Both the position numbers and the translations under genes were made by a program. This document shows positions 1 to 9,162 of a DNA stretch of 64,000 nt, in pieces. The number at the start of each line of letters is the position of its first letter. Position 1 is the first letter of the stretch. The stretch lies in assembly GCF_016863515.1 (NCBI RefSeq), contig NZ_BOPA01000001.1, positions 1 through 64,000 on the forward strand, given 5' to 3'. The notes under the pieces are model-generated. The model had not been told where the DNA came from, did not search any database, and was given only the letters and a program-made list of their open reading frames with translations. The stretch comes from Micromonospora gifhornensis (GTDB taxonomy: Bacteria > Actinomycetota > Actinomycetes > Mycobacteriales > Micromonosporaceae).

Positions 1-171
1 TGTTGGGGTGGCCCTCAAACGTGTCTAGCCCTAGGAGAGCTACTGCTGATTCGGGGTTGGGAACGGCTCTGCGGGCGCGATACGGTGCCGGCTCTCCGCC
101 CGTAACAGCTCGCGCCGGGTCATGACCTCACGCAATTGTCACGGCCGGCTGGCTAGTCATCCTCCGGGCAC
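1..171. other. Left-edge intergenic DNA, nothing recognised
   Basis: No reading frame here has the high third-position GC and start signal expected of a gene in this genome, and the open frames overlapping it are read against the 346-1029 gene. I see no tRNA or known riboswitch. It may hold the upstream or downstream flank of a gene lying left of the window. Confidence 0.4.
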
Positions 172-240
172 CTTTGCTCTGCTTCAACCGACGCAACAGC
201 CAGCGGCGAGAGCCAGTGCGTGGGTTGAAGCAGAGCAAAG
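172..240. repeat. Long intergenic palindrome A (18-nt perfect arms)
   Basis: Positions 172-189 and 223-240 are exact inverted copies (CTTTGCTCTGCTTCAACC and its complement) around a 33-nt spacer. The arms are about 50% GC in a genome near 72%. It lies beyond the 3' end of the 346-1029 gene with no obvious U-tract. Its layout resembles the palindromes at 9017, 33081 and 44246, although the arm sequences are unrelated. Confidence 0.8.
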
Positions 241-262
241 GGCTACTCAACGACAGAGACCG

Positions 263-288
263 CCGGCGACAGAGGACGCTGTCGCCGG
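263..288 (-). terminator. Hairpin, possible terminator of the 346-1029 gene
   Basis: CCGGCGACA (263-271) pairs perfectly with TGTCGCCGG (280-288) across an 8-nt loop. It lies about 60 nt beyond the stop codon of the minus-strand gene ending at 346. No clear U-run follows, which is common for actinobacterial hairpins. Confidence 0.4.
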
Positions 289-345
289 AGGACGCTGGCG
301 AGGGAGGGCGTTGGCGAGACTGGCGCGAGAGGACCGGGTGGAGGG

Positions 346-1029
346 TCAGTCGCGGGTCTGTACGGTTTCCCGGATTTCGCGGAGGAGCCCGGCTGCGTCG
401 TCGACGGGGCGGAAGGGGAACATGGCGATGGCCACGCTGCCGTGGTCGGCCCAGCCGCAGACTGCGAAGTCGCCACCCTCGCCGCTTGTGGTTCCGCATT
501 TCATCACGCCGCCCAGTCGGCCCGGAGTGATGTCGCGCAGGCCGGTCACCGCACCCGTCTCGTCGGACATCAGGCTGAAGAGGCTCTCCAAGTCTCGCTC
601 GGGCTGCCAGAGCAGGGTGGTGCCGCCGAAGAACAGGACCGACTGGCGTGCGTCGGCTGGGTCCTGGTAGACGGCACCGAAGCTGGTGTCGAGCTGGATG
701 TCGGCGGCGAGGCCGCTGCGCAGGTAGTCGGCGGTGCTCACGGCCCGTTCGCTGTCGTCCCGGGTGAGCCCTGCGATCGTGTCCGGCGTGGCGATCACTG
801 TGTCCTTCTGTTGCATGATCCGCCAGCCCCAGGCGCCGAACGCACCCACACCCGTCAGTGCCAGCACGGCCAGGAGCGTGATCGCGATGCGGCGCCGGCG
901 GCCACGGACCGTGGTGCGTTCCGGCCCGTCCTGCGGGTCGCGGTTGCTCAGCTCGATCGGCTCGTCGGTGAGGTCAAGCGGCGGAGCCCCCTCATCCAGC
1001 TGGCGCGCGGTGCGATGTGCGTCCGACAT
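346..1029 (-). CDS. Membrane-anchored extracytoplasmic protein with C-x13-C/DHGS domain
   Basis: A 227-residue protein of unknown function. It has an acidic cytoplasmic N-terminus (about 1-40), a basic RGRRRR stretch, one membrane segment (about 47-67) and an extracytoplasmic domain (about 75-227). The domain has FGAVY near 117-121, FGGT near 134-137, C178 and C191 exactly 13 apart, D195-H196-G197-S198, and a C-terminal VDDAAGLLREIRE helix. The same landmarks recur at the same Cys spacing in the protein at 15038-16576, so the two are paralogues. The two Cys could form a disulfide (inference). The start at 1029 is preferred over upstream in-frame starts because a TACGGT -10 box lies 7 nt ahead, giving a leaderless mRNA divergent from valS. 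I do not recognise a named family. Confidence 0.85.
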   Translation of the reverse strand: MSDAHRTARQLDEGAPPLDLTDEPIELSNRDPQDGPERTTVRGRRRRIAITLLAVLALTGVGAFGAWGWRIMQQKDTVIATPDTIAGLTRDDSERAVSTADYLRSGLAADIQLDTSFGAVYQDPADARQSVLFFGGTTLLWQPERDLESLFSLMSDETGAVTGLRDITPGRLGGVMKCGTTSGEGGDFAVCGWADHGSVAIAMFPFRPVDDAAGLLREIRETVQTRD

Positions 1030-1036
1030 AGCCGCC

Positions 1037-1042
1037 ACCGTA
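1037..1042 (-). promoter_or_regulatory. -10 box (TACGGT) for leaderless transcript of the 346-1029 gene
   Basis: Read on the minus strand, TACGGT ends 7 nt before the ATG at 1029, so transcription would begin at or next to the start codon. No ribosome binding site is visible. It is divergent from the valS -10 box at 1088. Confidence 0.5.
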
Positions 1043-1087
1043 CGCGAAAGCACCGGTGGTGGACGTCGGGTCTGCGGAAGCCCTCCG

Positions 1088-1093
1088 TAGACT
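1088..1093 (+). promoter_or_regulatory. -10 box (TAGACT) for leaderless valS transcript
   Basis: TAGACT matches TANNNT and ends 7 nt before the GTG start of valS at 1101. There is no Shine-Dalgarno sequence between them, so a leaderless mRNA is likely. No convincing -35 element is visible. Confidence 0.5.
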
Positions 1094-1100
1094 TTCTTAG

Positions 1101-3719
1101 GTGACCGAGAACCTGGATACCCGACGCCCCGACGCCCCGACCCTCGCCGGCCAGTACCAGCCCGGCGAGGTAGAGCAGCGACGGTACGAGCAGTGGGTAG
1201 CCGACGGTCGGTTCCGGGCGTCGGCACACAGTGACAAGCCACCGTTCACCATCGTGATCCCCCCGCCCAACGTCACCGGATCGCTGCACATGGGCCACGC
1301 GCTCGACCACACGGTGCAGGACGCCCTGGTGCGGCGTAAGCGGATGCAGGGGTTCGAGGCGCTCTGGCTGCCGGGCATGGACCACGCCGGCATCGCCACC
1401 CAGAACGTGGTCGAGCGGCAGCTGGCCGCGCAGGGGTTGTCCCGCCACGACCTGGGTCGGGAGAAGTTCGTCGAGCGGGTGTGGCAGTGGAAGGCGGAGT
1501 CCGGCGGCTCGATCCTCGGCCAGATGCGTCGCCTCGGCGACTCGGTCGACTGGGACCGGGAGCGCTTCACCATGGACGAGGGCCTGTCGCGGGCCGTACT
1601 GACGATGTTCAAGAAGCTGTACGACGACGGCCTGATCTACCGGGCGAACCGGATCATCAACTGGTGTCCGCGCTGCCTGACGGCCCTGTCCGACATCGAG
1701 GTGGAGCACTCCGACGACGACGGTGAGCTGGTCTCGATCCGCTACAGCGACGACGTGGTGGTGGCCACCACCCGGGCCGAGACCATGCTCGGCGACACTG
1801 CTGTGGCGGTGCACCCGGACGATGAGCGGTACCGGCACCTGATCGGCACCGAGGTCGAGTTGCCGCTGACCGGCCGTCGGATCCCGATCGTCGGTGACGC
1901 GCACGTCGACCCGGCCTTCGGCACCGGCATGGTGAAGGTGACCCCGGCGCACGACCCGAACGACTTCGAGATCGGGCAGCGACACGACCTGCCCGCGTTG
2001 ACGATCATGGACGAGCGGGGTGTGATCACCGCACCCGGCCCGTTCGAAGGGCTGGACCGGTTCGAGGCCCGCCCGGCGATCGTCGCGGCGCTGCGCGCCG
2101 AAGGGCGCATCGTGGCGGAGAAGCGGCCGTACGTGCACGCTGTCGGGCACTGCTCGCGGTGCCGGACCACCGTCGAGCCGCGGCTGTCGTTGCAGTGGTT
2201 CGTCAACACCTCTCCGTTGGCCAAGGCGGCCGGTGACGCGGTGCGCGACGGCCGGGTGGCGATCGAGCCGGCGGATCTGGCCAAGCGCTACTTCGCCTGG
2301 GTCGACAACATGCACGACTGGTGCATCTCCCGCCAGCTGTGGTGGGGCCACCGCATCCCGGTCTGGTACGGCCCGAACGGCGAGGTGGTCTGCGTCGGCC
2401 CCGACGAGCAGCCGCCGACCGGCGAGGGCTGGCACCAGGACGAGGACGTGCTGGACACCTGGTTCTCCAGCGGGCTGTGGCCGTTCTCCACCCTCGGCTG
2501 GCCCGAGCAGACCGCCGAACTGGCGAAGTTCTACCCGACCAGCGTGCTGGTCACCGGGTACGACATCCTGTTCTTCTGGGTCGCCCGGATGATGATGTTC
2601 GGCCTGTACGCGATGGACGGCAAGCAGCCCTTCGACGTGATCGCCCTGCACGGCATGGTCCGCGACGAGCACGGCAAGAAGATGTCCAAGTCCTTCGGCA
2701 ACGTGGTCGACCCGCTGGACTGGATCGACCGGTACGGGGCCGACGCGACCCGGTTCACCCTGGCCCGGGGCGCCAACCCCGGCGGTGACGTGCCGGTCAG
2801 CGAGGACTGGTGCCAGGGGTCGCGCAACTTCTGCAACAAGCTGTGGAACGCGACCCGCTTCGCGCTGCTCAACGGTGCGCACACCGCGGGGCCGCTGCCG
2901 GGCGCGGCCGAGTTGTCGACCGTCGACCGGTGGATCCTGTCCCGGCTGGCGCAGGTCACCGCCGAGGTGGACGAGCAGTTCGAGGCGTACGAGTTCGCCA
3001 AGGTCTGTGACCTGCTCTACCACTTCGCCTGGGACGACGTCTGCGACTGGTACGTGGAGTTGAGCAAGCCGGTGCTGGCCGCCGGTGGTGCTGCCGCCGA
3101 CACCAGTCGCCGGGTCCTCGGGCACGTGCTGGACCAGTTGCTGCGGCTGCTGCACCCGGTGATCCCGTTCGTCACCGAGGAACTGTGGACCGCGCTGACC
3201 GGTGGCGAGACGGTGATGACGGCCGCCTGGCCGGTTGCCGACCGGGCCCGGATCGACACCGGCGCCGAGGCGGAGATCGCCACCCTGCAACGGGTGGTCA
3301 CCGAGGTCCGGCGGTTCCGCTCCGACCAGGGGCTGCGTCCGACCCAGCGGGTCGCCGCCCGGCTCGACGGGCTGGCCGGTGCCGGTGTCGCGGCGCACGA
3401 GCCGCTGATCCGCTCCCTGGCCCGGCTCGACGCGGCCGGTGACGACTTCCAGGCCAGCGCGACGCTGGCCATGCCGGGGGAGGTCAGCGTCGCGCTGGAC
3501 ACCCGGGGGTCGATCGACATCGCCGCCGAACGCGCCCGGCTGACCAAGGACCGCGCGGCGGCCGAGAAGGAGGCCGGGCAGGCGCGGGCGAAGCTGGACA
3601 ACCCGGCGTTCGTCGGTAAGGCACCGGAACACGTGGTTGCCAAGATCCGCGACCGGCTCGCCGCCGCCGAGGCCGACCTCACCCGCATCGACGCCGCTCT
3701 GGAGGCGCTGCCCTCGTGA
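1101..3719 (+). CDS. valS: Valine--tRNA ligase
   Basis: Class I aminoacyl-tRNA synthetase that charges tRNA(Val) in the cytoplasm. The 872 residues carry the HIGH signature as HMGH at 63-66 and KMSKS at 527-531, with the editing (CP1) insertion between them, an anticodon-binding region after about 600, and the C-terminal coiled-coil arm typical of ValRS (about 805-870, Ala/Arg/Lys/Glu-rich). Length is normal for the bacterial family. The GTG start follows a -10 box directly. The stop overlaps the folC start as GTGA, so valS, folC and the DUF4233 gene form an operon, as in other actinobacteria. Confidence 0.98.
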   Translation: MTENLDTRRPDAPTLAGQYQPGEVEQRRYEQWVADGRFRASAHSDKPPFTIVIPPPNVTGSLHMGHALDHTVQDALVRRKRMQGFEALWLPGMDHAGIATQNVVERQLAAQGLSRHDLGREKFVERVWQWKAESGGSILGQMRRLGDSVDWDRERFTMDEGLSRAVLTMFKKLYDDGLIYRANRIINWCPRCLTALSDIEVEHSDDDGELVSIRYSDDVVVATTRAETMLGDTAVAVHPDDERYRHLIGTEVELPLTGRRIPIVGDAHVDPAFGTGMVKVTPAHDPNDFEIGQRHDLPALTIMDERGVITAPGPFEGLDRFEARPAIVAALRAEGRIVAEKRPYVHAVGHCSRCRTTVEPRLSLQWFVNTSPLAKAAGDAVRDGRVAIEPADLAKRYFAWVDNMHDWCISRQLWWGHRIPVWYGPNGEVVCVGPDEQPPTGEGWHQDEDVLDTWFSSGLWPFSTLGWPEQTAELAKFYPTSVLVTGYDILFFWVARMMMFGLYAMDGKQPFDVIALHGMVRDEHGKKMSKSFGNVVDPLDWIDRYGADATRFTLARGANPGGDVPVSEDWCQGSRNFCNKLWNATRFALLNGAHTAGPLPGAAELSTVDRWILSRLAQVTAEVDEQFEAYEFAKVCDLLYHFAWDDVCDWYVELSKPVLAAGGAAADTSRRVLGHVLDQLLRLLHPVIPFVTEELWTALTGGETVMTAAWPVADRARIDTGAEAEIATLQRVVTEVRRFRSDQGLRPTQRVAARLDGLAGAGVAAHEPLIRSLARLDAAGDDFQASATLAMPGEVSVALDTRGSIDIAAERARLTKDRAAAEKEAGQARAKLDNPAFVGKAPEHVVAKIRDRLAAAEADLTRIDAALEALPS

Positions 3720-5164
3720 CCGACAGCAACGAACACGACGACCGCAGCGGTGCGGGCCGACCGGCGGACGCCGGCCGGCCCGGCCGCGCCGATGAGCGCA
3801 CCAACCCGGAACGCGCCGGTCGGGGCAAGTCCGCCGAGCGGGCCGCCTTCGCCGAGATCGAGGCGGAACTGGCCGGGCGCGGCTTCACCCGGATGGTCTT
3901 CGAGCTGGACCGCATCTCGGACCTGCTCGACCTGCTGGGCAGCCCGCAGCGGGCGTACCCGTCGATCCACCTGACCGGCACCAACGGCAAGACCTCCACG
4001 GCTCGGATGATCGACTCGTTGTTGCGGGCGTTCGGGCTGCACACCGGGCGGTACACCAGCCCGCACCTGGAGACCGTGCGGGAGCGGATCAGCCTGGACG
4101 GCGAGCCGGTGGACGAGGCCCGCTTCACCGCCGTGTACCAGGAGGTCAAGCCGCTCGCCGAGCTGGTCGACGACCGCTCTGCCGAGCCGCTCACCTACTT
4201 CGACATGACCACCGCGCTGGCGTTCGCCACGTTCGCCGACGCACCTGTCGACGTGGCGGTGGTCGAGGTGGGGCTGGGCGGTGCCGAGGACGCCACCAAC
4301 GTGATCCAGGCCGGGGTGTGCGTACTGACCCCGATCGGGCTGGACCACACCGAGTGGCTCGGTGACACGTTGCAGGACATCGCGGTCGCGAAGTCCGGCA
4401 TCATCCACCCGGGCGCGACGGTCATCGCCGCCGCCCAGGAGGAGGAAGCCGCGCGGCCGATCCTGCAACGCTGCGCCGAGGTCGGTGCCACCATCGCCCG
4501 CGAGGGCTCGGAGTTCGGCGTACTGCGCCGGGCGGTGGCGGTCGGCGGGCAGGTGCTCACGTTGCAGGGCCTCGGCGGGGTGTACGAGGAGGTGTTCCTC
4601 CCGCTGCACGGCGCCCACCAGGCGCAGAACGCGGCGGTGGCGCTCGCCGCCGTGGAGGCGTTCCTCGGTGCCGGTGCCCGGCGTCAGCTCGACCTGGAGA
4701 CGGTCCGGGAGGGGTTCGCCACCGCCAGTTCCCCGGGTCGGCTGGAGCGGGTGCGTAACGCCCCGACGATCCTGCTCGACGGCGCGCACAACCCGCAGGG
4801 CATGGCGGCCACGGTCACCGCCCTGCAGGAGGAGTTCGCCTTCAGCAAGCTGGTCGCCGTGGTGGGCACCCTTGCCGACAAGGACGCGGCGAGCATGCTG
4901 GAGCTGTTGGAGCCGGTCGTCGATCAGGTGGTGGTGACCCGCAACAGTTCGCCACGCGCATTGCCGGCCACGGAGTTGGCCGCGCTCGCCGCCGAGGTGT
5001 TCGGGCCTGACCGGGTCGAGGTGGCCGAGGCGATGCCGGACGCGATCGAGGCGGCGGTGGCGCTGGCCGAGGAGGACGTACCGGGCGAACTGGCCGGGGT
5101 CGGCGTGATCGTCACCGGTTCGGTGGTGACGGTGGCCGACGCGCGCCGGTTGTTGAAGCGATGA
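3716..5164 (+). CDS. folC: Folylpolyglutamate synthase / dihydrofolate synthase
   Basis: Mur-ligase-family enzyme that adds glutamate to dihydropteroate and to folates in the cytoplasm. The 482 residues include the ATP-binding GTNGKTS loop at 88-94, the Mur central domain with GLDHTEWLG near 205-213, and a C-terminal domain with DGAHNPQG. The first 45 or so residues are a charged, low-complexity extension beyond the usual FolC core. The GTG start overlaps the valS stop (GTGA) and the stop overlaps the next gene (ATGA), so translational coupling is likely on both sides. Confidence 0.97.
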   Translation: MTDSNEHDDRSGAGRPADAGRPGRADERTNPERAGRGKSAERAAFAEIEAELAGRGFTRMVFELDRISDLLDLLGSPQRAYPSIHLTGTNGKTSTARMIDSLLRAFGLHTGRYTSPHLETVRERISLDGEPVDEARFTAVYQEVKPLAELVDDRSAEPLTYFDMTTALAFATFADAPVDVAVVEVGLGGAEDATNVIQAGVCVLTPIGLDHTEWLGDTLQDIAVAKSGIIHPGATVIAAAQEEEAARPILQRCAEVGATIAREGSEFGVLRRAVAVGGQVLTLQGLGGVYEEVFLPLHGAHQAQNAAVALAAVEAFLGAGARRQLDLETVREGFATASSPGRLERVRNAPTILLDGAHNPQGMAATVTALQEEFAFSKLVAVVGTLADKDAASMLELLEPVVDQVVVTRNSSPRALPATELAALAAEVFGPDRVEVAEAMPDAIEAAVALAEEDVPGELAGVGVIVTGSVVTVADARRLLKR

Positions 5165-5526
5165 GCGGACCGGACGGCCCGCAGCAGCGGCGCTCGGGGC
5201 TGCGTGACCCGCAGCGGGCGGTACGCGGTCTCGGTGCCGGCACCCTGGCCCTGGAGGCGCTGGTGTTGCTGCTGGCCATCCAACCGATCCGGTTGGTCGG
5301 CGGTGACCTGAGCGCTGCCGCGATCGGAGCGGTGGTGGCGCTGGCCGTGGCCGCCGCCATGCTGGCCGGTCTGATGGGCCGGCCGTGGGCGTGGAACGCC
5401 GGCACCGTGTTGCAGGGGCTGCTGCTGCTCTCCGGGCTACTGCACTGGTCCCTGCTCGTACTGGGTGTGATGTTCGCGTTGGTGTGGGCGTACGCCTGGC
5501 ATGTCCGTCGGGTGATCCTCGGCTGA
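5161..5526 (+). CDS. DUF4233 small membrane protein
   Basis: A 121-residue protein with about four hydrophobic segments (roughly 25-42, 48-67, 72-90 and 93-112), a charged N-terminus rich in Arg and Gln, and the WAWNAG and WAYAWHVRR motifs typical of DUF4233 proteins found after folC in actinobacteria. The ATG overlaps the folC stop (ATGA), so it is the last gene of the valS operon. No biochemical role is established, so any link to folate is context only. It converges with the VOC-protein gene after a 7-bp gap. Confidence 0.9.
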   Translation: MSGPDGPQQRRSGLRDPQRAVRGLGAGTLALEALVLLLAIQPIRLVGGDLSAAAIGAVVALAVAAAMLAGLMGRPWAWNAGTVLQGLLLLSGLLHWSLLVLGVMFALVWAYAWHVRRVILG

Positions 5527-5533
5527 GCCGTGC

Positions 5534-6985
5534 TCAGGCGTCGGCGCGCTCCCGCCACTGGGTGAGGGCGATGCCGTGACCGTCCGGGTCACGGAACGCG
5601 GCCGCCCACACCTCCAGCCGGTTGCCCCGGTTGACGATCCTCGGGGCGTAGGTGAACCGGACACCGGAGTCGCGTAGCTGTTCGTACGCCCCCTGGATGT
5701 CGTCGACATCGAGGTTGACGTGCACAAGTCGGCGGCTGACCGGCTGGGCGCCGGACACCTCGCGCAGCACCAGTCGGGTGGCCCCGGAGGCGAGTACGGC
5801 GTTGCCGGCGCCCCGGTCGACCTCGGTGAAGCCGAGCCGCCCCTGGTAGAACGCCAGGGAGCGGGCAAGGTCGGTGACCAGCAGGGTGATGCCGACACCA
5901 CTGATCGGCGCGGCCGGGTCCACGGTGCCCACGTCGACGGCCTCCGGGTCGTACCCGAAGATCGCCTCGTCCAGCTTGCGGGCCTCGACGGCCTCGTCGA
6001 CCGCGGCCTGGCTGTCCACGGTGGTCTGGCTGTCCACGGCGACCGGTGCCGGGTCGCTCGCCGTCGACGGCCCTGACGTGAGGTCGCTCGCGGTCGTCGG
6101 TCGTGGCTCCGGGTCATCCAACGGGAGGTCGAGCGGGTCGAGCGGGTCGGGTGAGCGGGGGGCCGGGTCGGTCGGCCGGGCCGCGCTCGGCTGGGCCCCG
6201 CTCGGCTGGGCGTCGACCAGAGCTTCCGCGGGCGCGGTGGCGGCGGCGAACCGTTCCTCGGCCGGCGTACGCGGTGCCGGCGTGGCCCGGCGGGGCAGCG
6301 GATGGTCGTTCGACTGTTCCACCACCGTCCCCTCCAGCACGACCGGCCCGCCCGGACGTTGACGGACCCGTACCGGCTCCCGTGGCTCGACCGGCTCGAC
6401 GGGATCGTCACCGCCGGGACCAGCCAGCGGATCGCTCAGCGGGAAGTCGTCCTCCGGTGCCCGACCGGCCCACGGTGGGGCCTCCTGCCCGATGAGGACC
6501 TCGTCCGGCGGTACCGGGGTGGCGTACTCGGGAGGCGGGTCGGTGGGGTCGGTCTCGGTGTGGGTGGGCACCTCGTCCCAGAGCACCCGGACGTGTCGTG
6601 GGTCGTCCAGGGCCACCCGGATCGGCAGGCTCTGGCCGAGCGACGGCCACTTCGAGACCGGCACCCGAGGCTCGATGATCTTCTTCGACCGAGGCGGTAG
6701 GCCCGGGGCGTCGATCACCAGTTGGAGTTCGCAGCGCCCGAAGGCGTACTGGGTGGGTGGCTCCGAGGCGCTGTGCACGTGTCCGGCACCCACGACCCAG
6801 GTGCGCCCGCCGGCGCGGACCGTGGCCAGCGCGATCGCCAGGGCCAGCACGGCGACGCCCAGCGCCACGATGGCCCAGCTGGTCATGCCCAGGCCGAAAA
6901 GGATGACGAAGGTCGCCACGGCACCGAGCACCGTAGCGACCAACTTGCGTACCGGTGCGATGGGTCGGTTCCCGCCGTTCGCCAC
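5534..6985 (-). CDS. Membrane-anchored protein with C-terminal VOC (glyoxalase-like) domain
   Basis: A 483-residue protein. Two membrane segments lie near 15-33 and 36-55, followed by a compact domain (about 60-160) with an FGRCELQLVID strand and a basic SKKIIEPR patch. A long acidic, proline-rich, low-complexity linker (about 165-355) contains short AQPSAA and TASDP repeats. The C-terminal VOC domain (about 362-478) has VTDLARSLAFYQGRLGF at its start and AAFRDPDGHGIALTQW at its end. VOC domains are usually soluble metal-dependent enzymes or binding proteins, and tethering one to a membrane is unusual. The GTG at 6985 is chosen for its GGGAGGT ribosome binding site 5 nt upstream. The substrate is unknown. 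Confidence 0.85.
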   Translation of the reverse strand: MANGGNRPIAPVRKLVATVLGAVATFVILFGLGMTSWAIVALGVAVLALAIALATVRAGGRTWVVGAGHVHSASEPPTQYAFGRCELQLVIDAPGLPPRSKKIIEPRVPVSKWPSLGQSLPIRVALDDPRHVRVLWDEVPTHTETDPTDPPPEYATPVPPDEVLIGQEAPPWAGRAPEDDFPLSDPLAGPGGDDPVEPVEPREPVRVRQRPGGPVVLEGTVVEQSNDHPLPRRATPAPRTPAEERFAAATAPAEALVDAQPSGAQPSAARPTDPAPRSPDPLDPLDLPLDDPEPRPTTASDLTSGPSTASDPAPVAVDSQTTVDSQAAVDEAVEARKLDEAIFGYDPEAVDVGTVDPAAPISGVGITLLVTDLARSLAFYQGRLGFTEVDRGAGNAVLASGATRLVLREVSGAQPVSRRLVHVNLDVDDIQGAYEQLRDSGVRFTYAPRIVNRGNRLEVWAAAFRDPDGHGIALTQWRERADA

Positions 6986-7076
6986 AGTGGACCTCCCGGG
7001 TGGTCAGGGTCAGGCTAGGCCGGATCGGGGATCGGGGGAAGCACCGACCACCGCGCCGGCGCCGGGACCGGGTCGC

Positions 7077-7082
7077 TAGGCT
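7077..7082 (+). promoter_or_regulatory. -10 box (TAGGCT) upstream of ndk
   Basis: TAGGCT lies 46 nt before the ndk GTG start and would give a short leader containing the GAGGAGG ribosome binding site at 7114-7120. The -35 region is not recognisable. Confidence 0.4.
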
Positions 7083-7128
7083 GACCGTACCCAGCCCGAC
7101 CGGCTTCCGCTCTGAGGAGGAACCCAGC

Positions 7129-7554
7129 GTGTCCAGCAGCAGCCCGGACGAGCGTACGCTCGTACTGATCAAGCCCGATGCGGTCCGCCGTGGATTGGTC
7201 GGCGAGATCATCTCCCGCTTCGAGCGCAAGGGGCTGCGGATCGACGCCATGGTGTCCCGGACGATGGACGCCGCGCTGGCCGACGAGCACTACGCCGAGC
7301 ACGTGGACAAGGCGTTCTACCCGCCGCTGAAGACCTTCATGACCGGTGGCCCGCTGGTCGCCCTGGTGCTCTCCGGTGACCAGGTCATCGACGTGGTGCG
7401 TGGCCTGATCGGGGCCACCGACGGGCGTAAGGCCGCCGCCGGCACCATCCGGGGTGACCTGTCGCTGTCCAACCGGGAGAACCTGGTGCACGCCTCCGAC
7501 TCGGCCGACAGCGCCAAGCGTGAGATCGCACTCTGGTTCCCCGAGCTGAGCTGA
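7129..7554 (+). CDS. ndk: Nucleoside diphosphate kinase
   Basis: Transfers the gamma phosphate of ATP to nucleoside diphosphates through a phospho-histidine. The 141 residues fit the family length. TLVLIKPDAVRRG lies near the start, and the catalytic histidine is in NLVHASDSAD near residues 118-127. The GTG at 7129 is chosen because GAGGAGG lies 8 nt upstream, and an upstream in-frame start would add a non-conserved Arg-rich tail. It is monocistronic here, convergent with the sigma factor gene downstream. Confidence 0.97.
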   Translation: MSSSSPDERTLVLIKPDAVRRGLVGEIISRFERKGLRIDAMVSRTMDAALADEHYAEHVDKAFYPPLKTFMTGGPLVALVLSGDQVIDVVRGLIGATDGRKAAAGTIRGDLSLSNRENLVHASDSADSAKREIALWFPELS

Positions 7555-7581
7555 CGCCTGGTCCTCGACCGGGTGGCCGGT

Positions 7582-8442
7582 TCACGCCACCCAGGTCAGC
7601 TTGTCCGGGTTCGCCATCAGAAAGACGTCGGTGATCCGACCGTCGGCGGTGGCGAGGGTGAGGGCGTACCGGTGGCCGGCTGCGCTGACCACGACGGCGG
7701 CCGGCTGGCCGTTGAGTTCCGTGCGGTGCACGGTGAGCGGCCAGCCCTTGTCGCGGATGCCCAGCAGGAAGCGGGTGACCCGGTCGATGCCGGTCACCGG
7801 GTTGCGGGCCGACCGCACCCGGCCGCCGCCGTCGCTCCACGCGGTCGCCTCGGCGGCCACCAGGTCGGTCAGCGCGGCCAGGTCGCCGTCGTCGACGGCG
7901 GCGATGAAGGCGTCCAGCAGCCGCTGCTGCTCCGCCCGGTCGACGGTGAAGCGGCGCTGGTCGCGGCCGATCCGCACGCCGGCCCGATGATGCAGTTGCC
8001 GGCAGTCCTCGACCGAGCGGTCCAGTAGCTCGGCGATCTCGGCGTACGGCAGCTCGAAGGCGGTGTGCAGCACGTAGACCGCGCGCTCCGGCGGGGTGAG
8101 GCGTTCCAGCAGGTGCAGCAGCGCCGTGGAGAGCGAATCGCGCGACTCGGCGCGTTCCAGCGGGCCGAACGGCGACGGCGCGGTGGGCGCCGGCTCCGGC
8201 AGCCACATCCCGACGTACGCCTCCCGGGCCGTCTGCCGGGCGCGGAGCCGGTCGATGGCCAGATGGGTCACCACCCGGGACAGGTAGCGGCGCGGCTCGG
8301 CCACGCCGGCCCGGTCGACCCGCATCCAGCGCAGGTACGCCTCCTGGAGGACGTCCTCGGCGTCGTGCCGGCTGCCGAGCAGCCGGTAGGCCAGACCGAG
8401 CAGCATCGGCCGGTGCGCTTCGAGCGCACCGGCCGCCTCCAC
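7582..8442 (-). CDS. ECF41-type RNA polymerase sigma factor with SnoaL-like C-terminal domain
   Basis: An extracytoplasmic-function sigma factor of about 286 residues. Sigma region 2 (GLAYRLLGSRHDAEDVLQEA) is followed by region 4 (LTPPERAVYVLH, AEIAELLDRSVEDCRQ), then an extra SnoaL-like domain carrying DGGG at about 204-207 and the terminal NPDKL at about 278-282, the hallmarks of ECF41. In that group the C-terminal domain replaces an anti-sigma factor in controlling activity. It sits directly downstream of a carboxymuconolactone-decarboxylase-like gene, the usual ECF41 partner. The start is uncertain: GTG at 8442 leaves a 14-bp gap to that gene, while GTG at 8508 would overlap it by 52 bp and has no ribosome binding site. 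Confidence 0.92.
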   Translation of the reverse strand: MEAAGALEAHRPMLLGLAYRLLGSRHDAEDVLQEAYLRWMRVDRAGVAEPRRYLSRVVTHLAIDRLRARQTAREAYVGMWLPEPAPTAPSPFGPLERAESRDSLSTALLHLLERLTPPERAVYVLHTAFELPYAEIAELLDRSVEDCRQLHHRAGVRIGRDQRRFTVDRAEQQRLLDAFIAAVDDGDLAALTDLVAAEATAWSDGGGRVRSARNPVTGIDRVTRFLLGIRDKGWPLTVHRTELNGQPAAVVVSAAGHRYALTLATADGRITDVFLMANPDKLTWVA

Positions 8443-8456
8443 CGCGTCGATCAGGC

Positions 8457-8897
8457 TCAGACCTCGGTCGGCAGGTCCGTGCGGAAGGTCACCGCGATCC
8501 GGTTCCACACGTTGATTGTGGCGATCGCCAGCACCAGGTCGGCGAGGGCCCTCTCCGGCCAGACCTTCGCGGCGGCCTCCCAGACGTCGTCGGGTACCCC
8601 GTGCTCGCCGAGGCGGGTGACCGCGTCGGTGAGCGCCAGCGCGGTCCGCTCCCGTTCGTCGAAGAAGGGCGCTTCACGCCACGCCGCCACCGCGAACAGC
8701 CGCCGATGCGACTCCCCGGCGTCCATCGCGTCCCGGCTGTGCATGTCGACGCAGTACGCGCAGCCGTTCAGCATCGACGCGCGCAGTTTCACCAGCTCCA
8801 GCACGGTGTGATCCACGTTGGCCCGGACGTACTTCTCCAACCCCAGCACACTCTGGTACGCCTCCGGCGCCACCTCGGCCACGTTCATCCGCTGCAC
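8457..8897 (-). CDS. Carboxymuconolactone decarboxylase / AhpD-like protein (ECF41 target)
   Basis: A 146-residue protein of the CMD/AhpD fold. The redox-type CxxC motif with its downstream His is present (NGCAYCVDMHS, about 59-69), so a peroxidase or disulfide-type activity is plausible, while true gamma-carboxymuconolactone decarboxylation is not implied. Genes of this type are standard targets of ECF41 sigma factors, and the sigma gene follows 14 bp downstream. The GTG at 8897 is chosen because AGGAGG lies 5 nt upstream. The ATG at 8888 would leave 14 nt. I could not find a convincing ECF41-type promoter (TGTCACA with CGTC) at normal spacing. Confidence 0.9.
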   Translation of the reverse strand: MQRMNVAEVAPEAYQSVLGLEKYVRANVDHTVLELVKLRASMLNGCAYCVDMHSRDAMDAGESHRRLFAVAAWREAPFFDERERTALALTDAVTRLGEHGVPDDVWEAAAKVWPERALADLVLAIATINVWNRIAVTFRTDLPTEV

Positions 8898-9016
8898 GAC
8901 AACCTCCTGACAGTGCCTCCAACACCCCCACGACGCCCCACCCCACCCCCGCCGTGACACCCCGCCCCTGTGACCCCCACCACCCCCGCACCCGCCCCCT
9001 GCCTCCCTCGCGCCGT

Positions 9017-9086
9017 CGATCTTGCACTTTGTGTCGGTGCATATCCATGCAGAAGCCGCGTAAGGGCGACCAGAAGTGCAAGATCG
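9017..9086. repeat. Long intergenic palindrome B (13-nt perfect arms)
   Basis: CGATCTTGCACTT at 9017-9029 is repeated exactly in inverted orientation at 9074-9086, separated by 44 nt. It lies between two divergent genes (CMD to the left, ileS to the right), so it cannot be the terminator of either. The rest of 8898-9150 is low-complexity C-rich then G-rich sequence with no gene signal. Confidence 0.75.
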
Positions 9087-9151
9087 CGGAAGAGAGGGGG
9101 TGGGGGAGGGGTGGGGGAGGTTATGGGGGTGAGGGGGGTGGGTGGGGCGGG

Positions 9152-9157
9152 TAGGAT
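9152..9157 (+). promoter_or_regulatory. ileS: -10 box (TAGGAT) for the ileS T-box transcript
   Basis: TAGGAT fits TANNNT and places the transcription start near 9163-9165, just ahead of the T-box Stem I. The -35 region is a G-run with no clear match. Confidence 0.45.
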
Positions 9158-9162
9158 GGGGG

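Noticed and set aside
172..240. Possible CRISPR or tRNA at the left palindrome
   Set aside because: There is a single inverted repeat with no direct-repeat array and no cloverleaf or T-loop sequence.
948..3632. An 894-codon open frame on the minus strand opposite valS
   Set aside because: It is a GC-bias shadow: the plus strand carries ValRS with intact HMGH and KMSKS, and this frame has no conserved domain, plausible start or normal amino acid composition.
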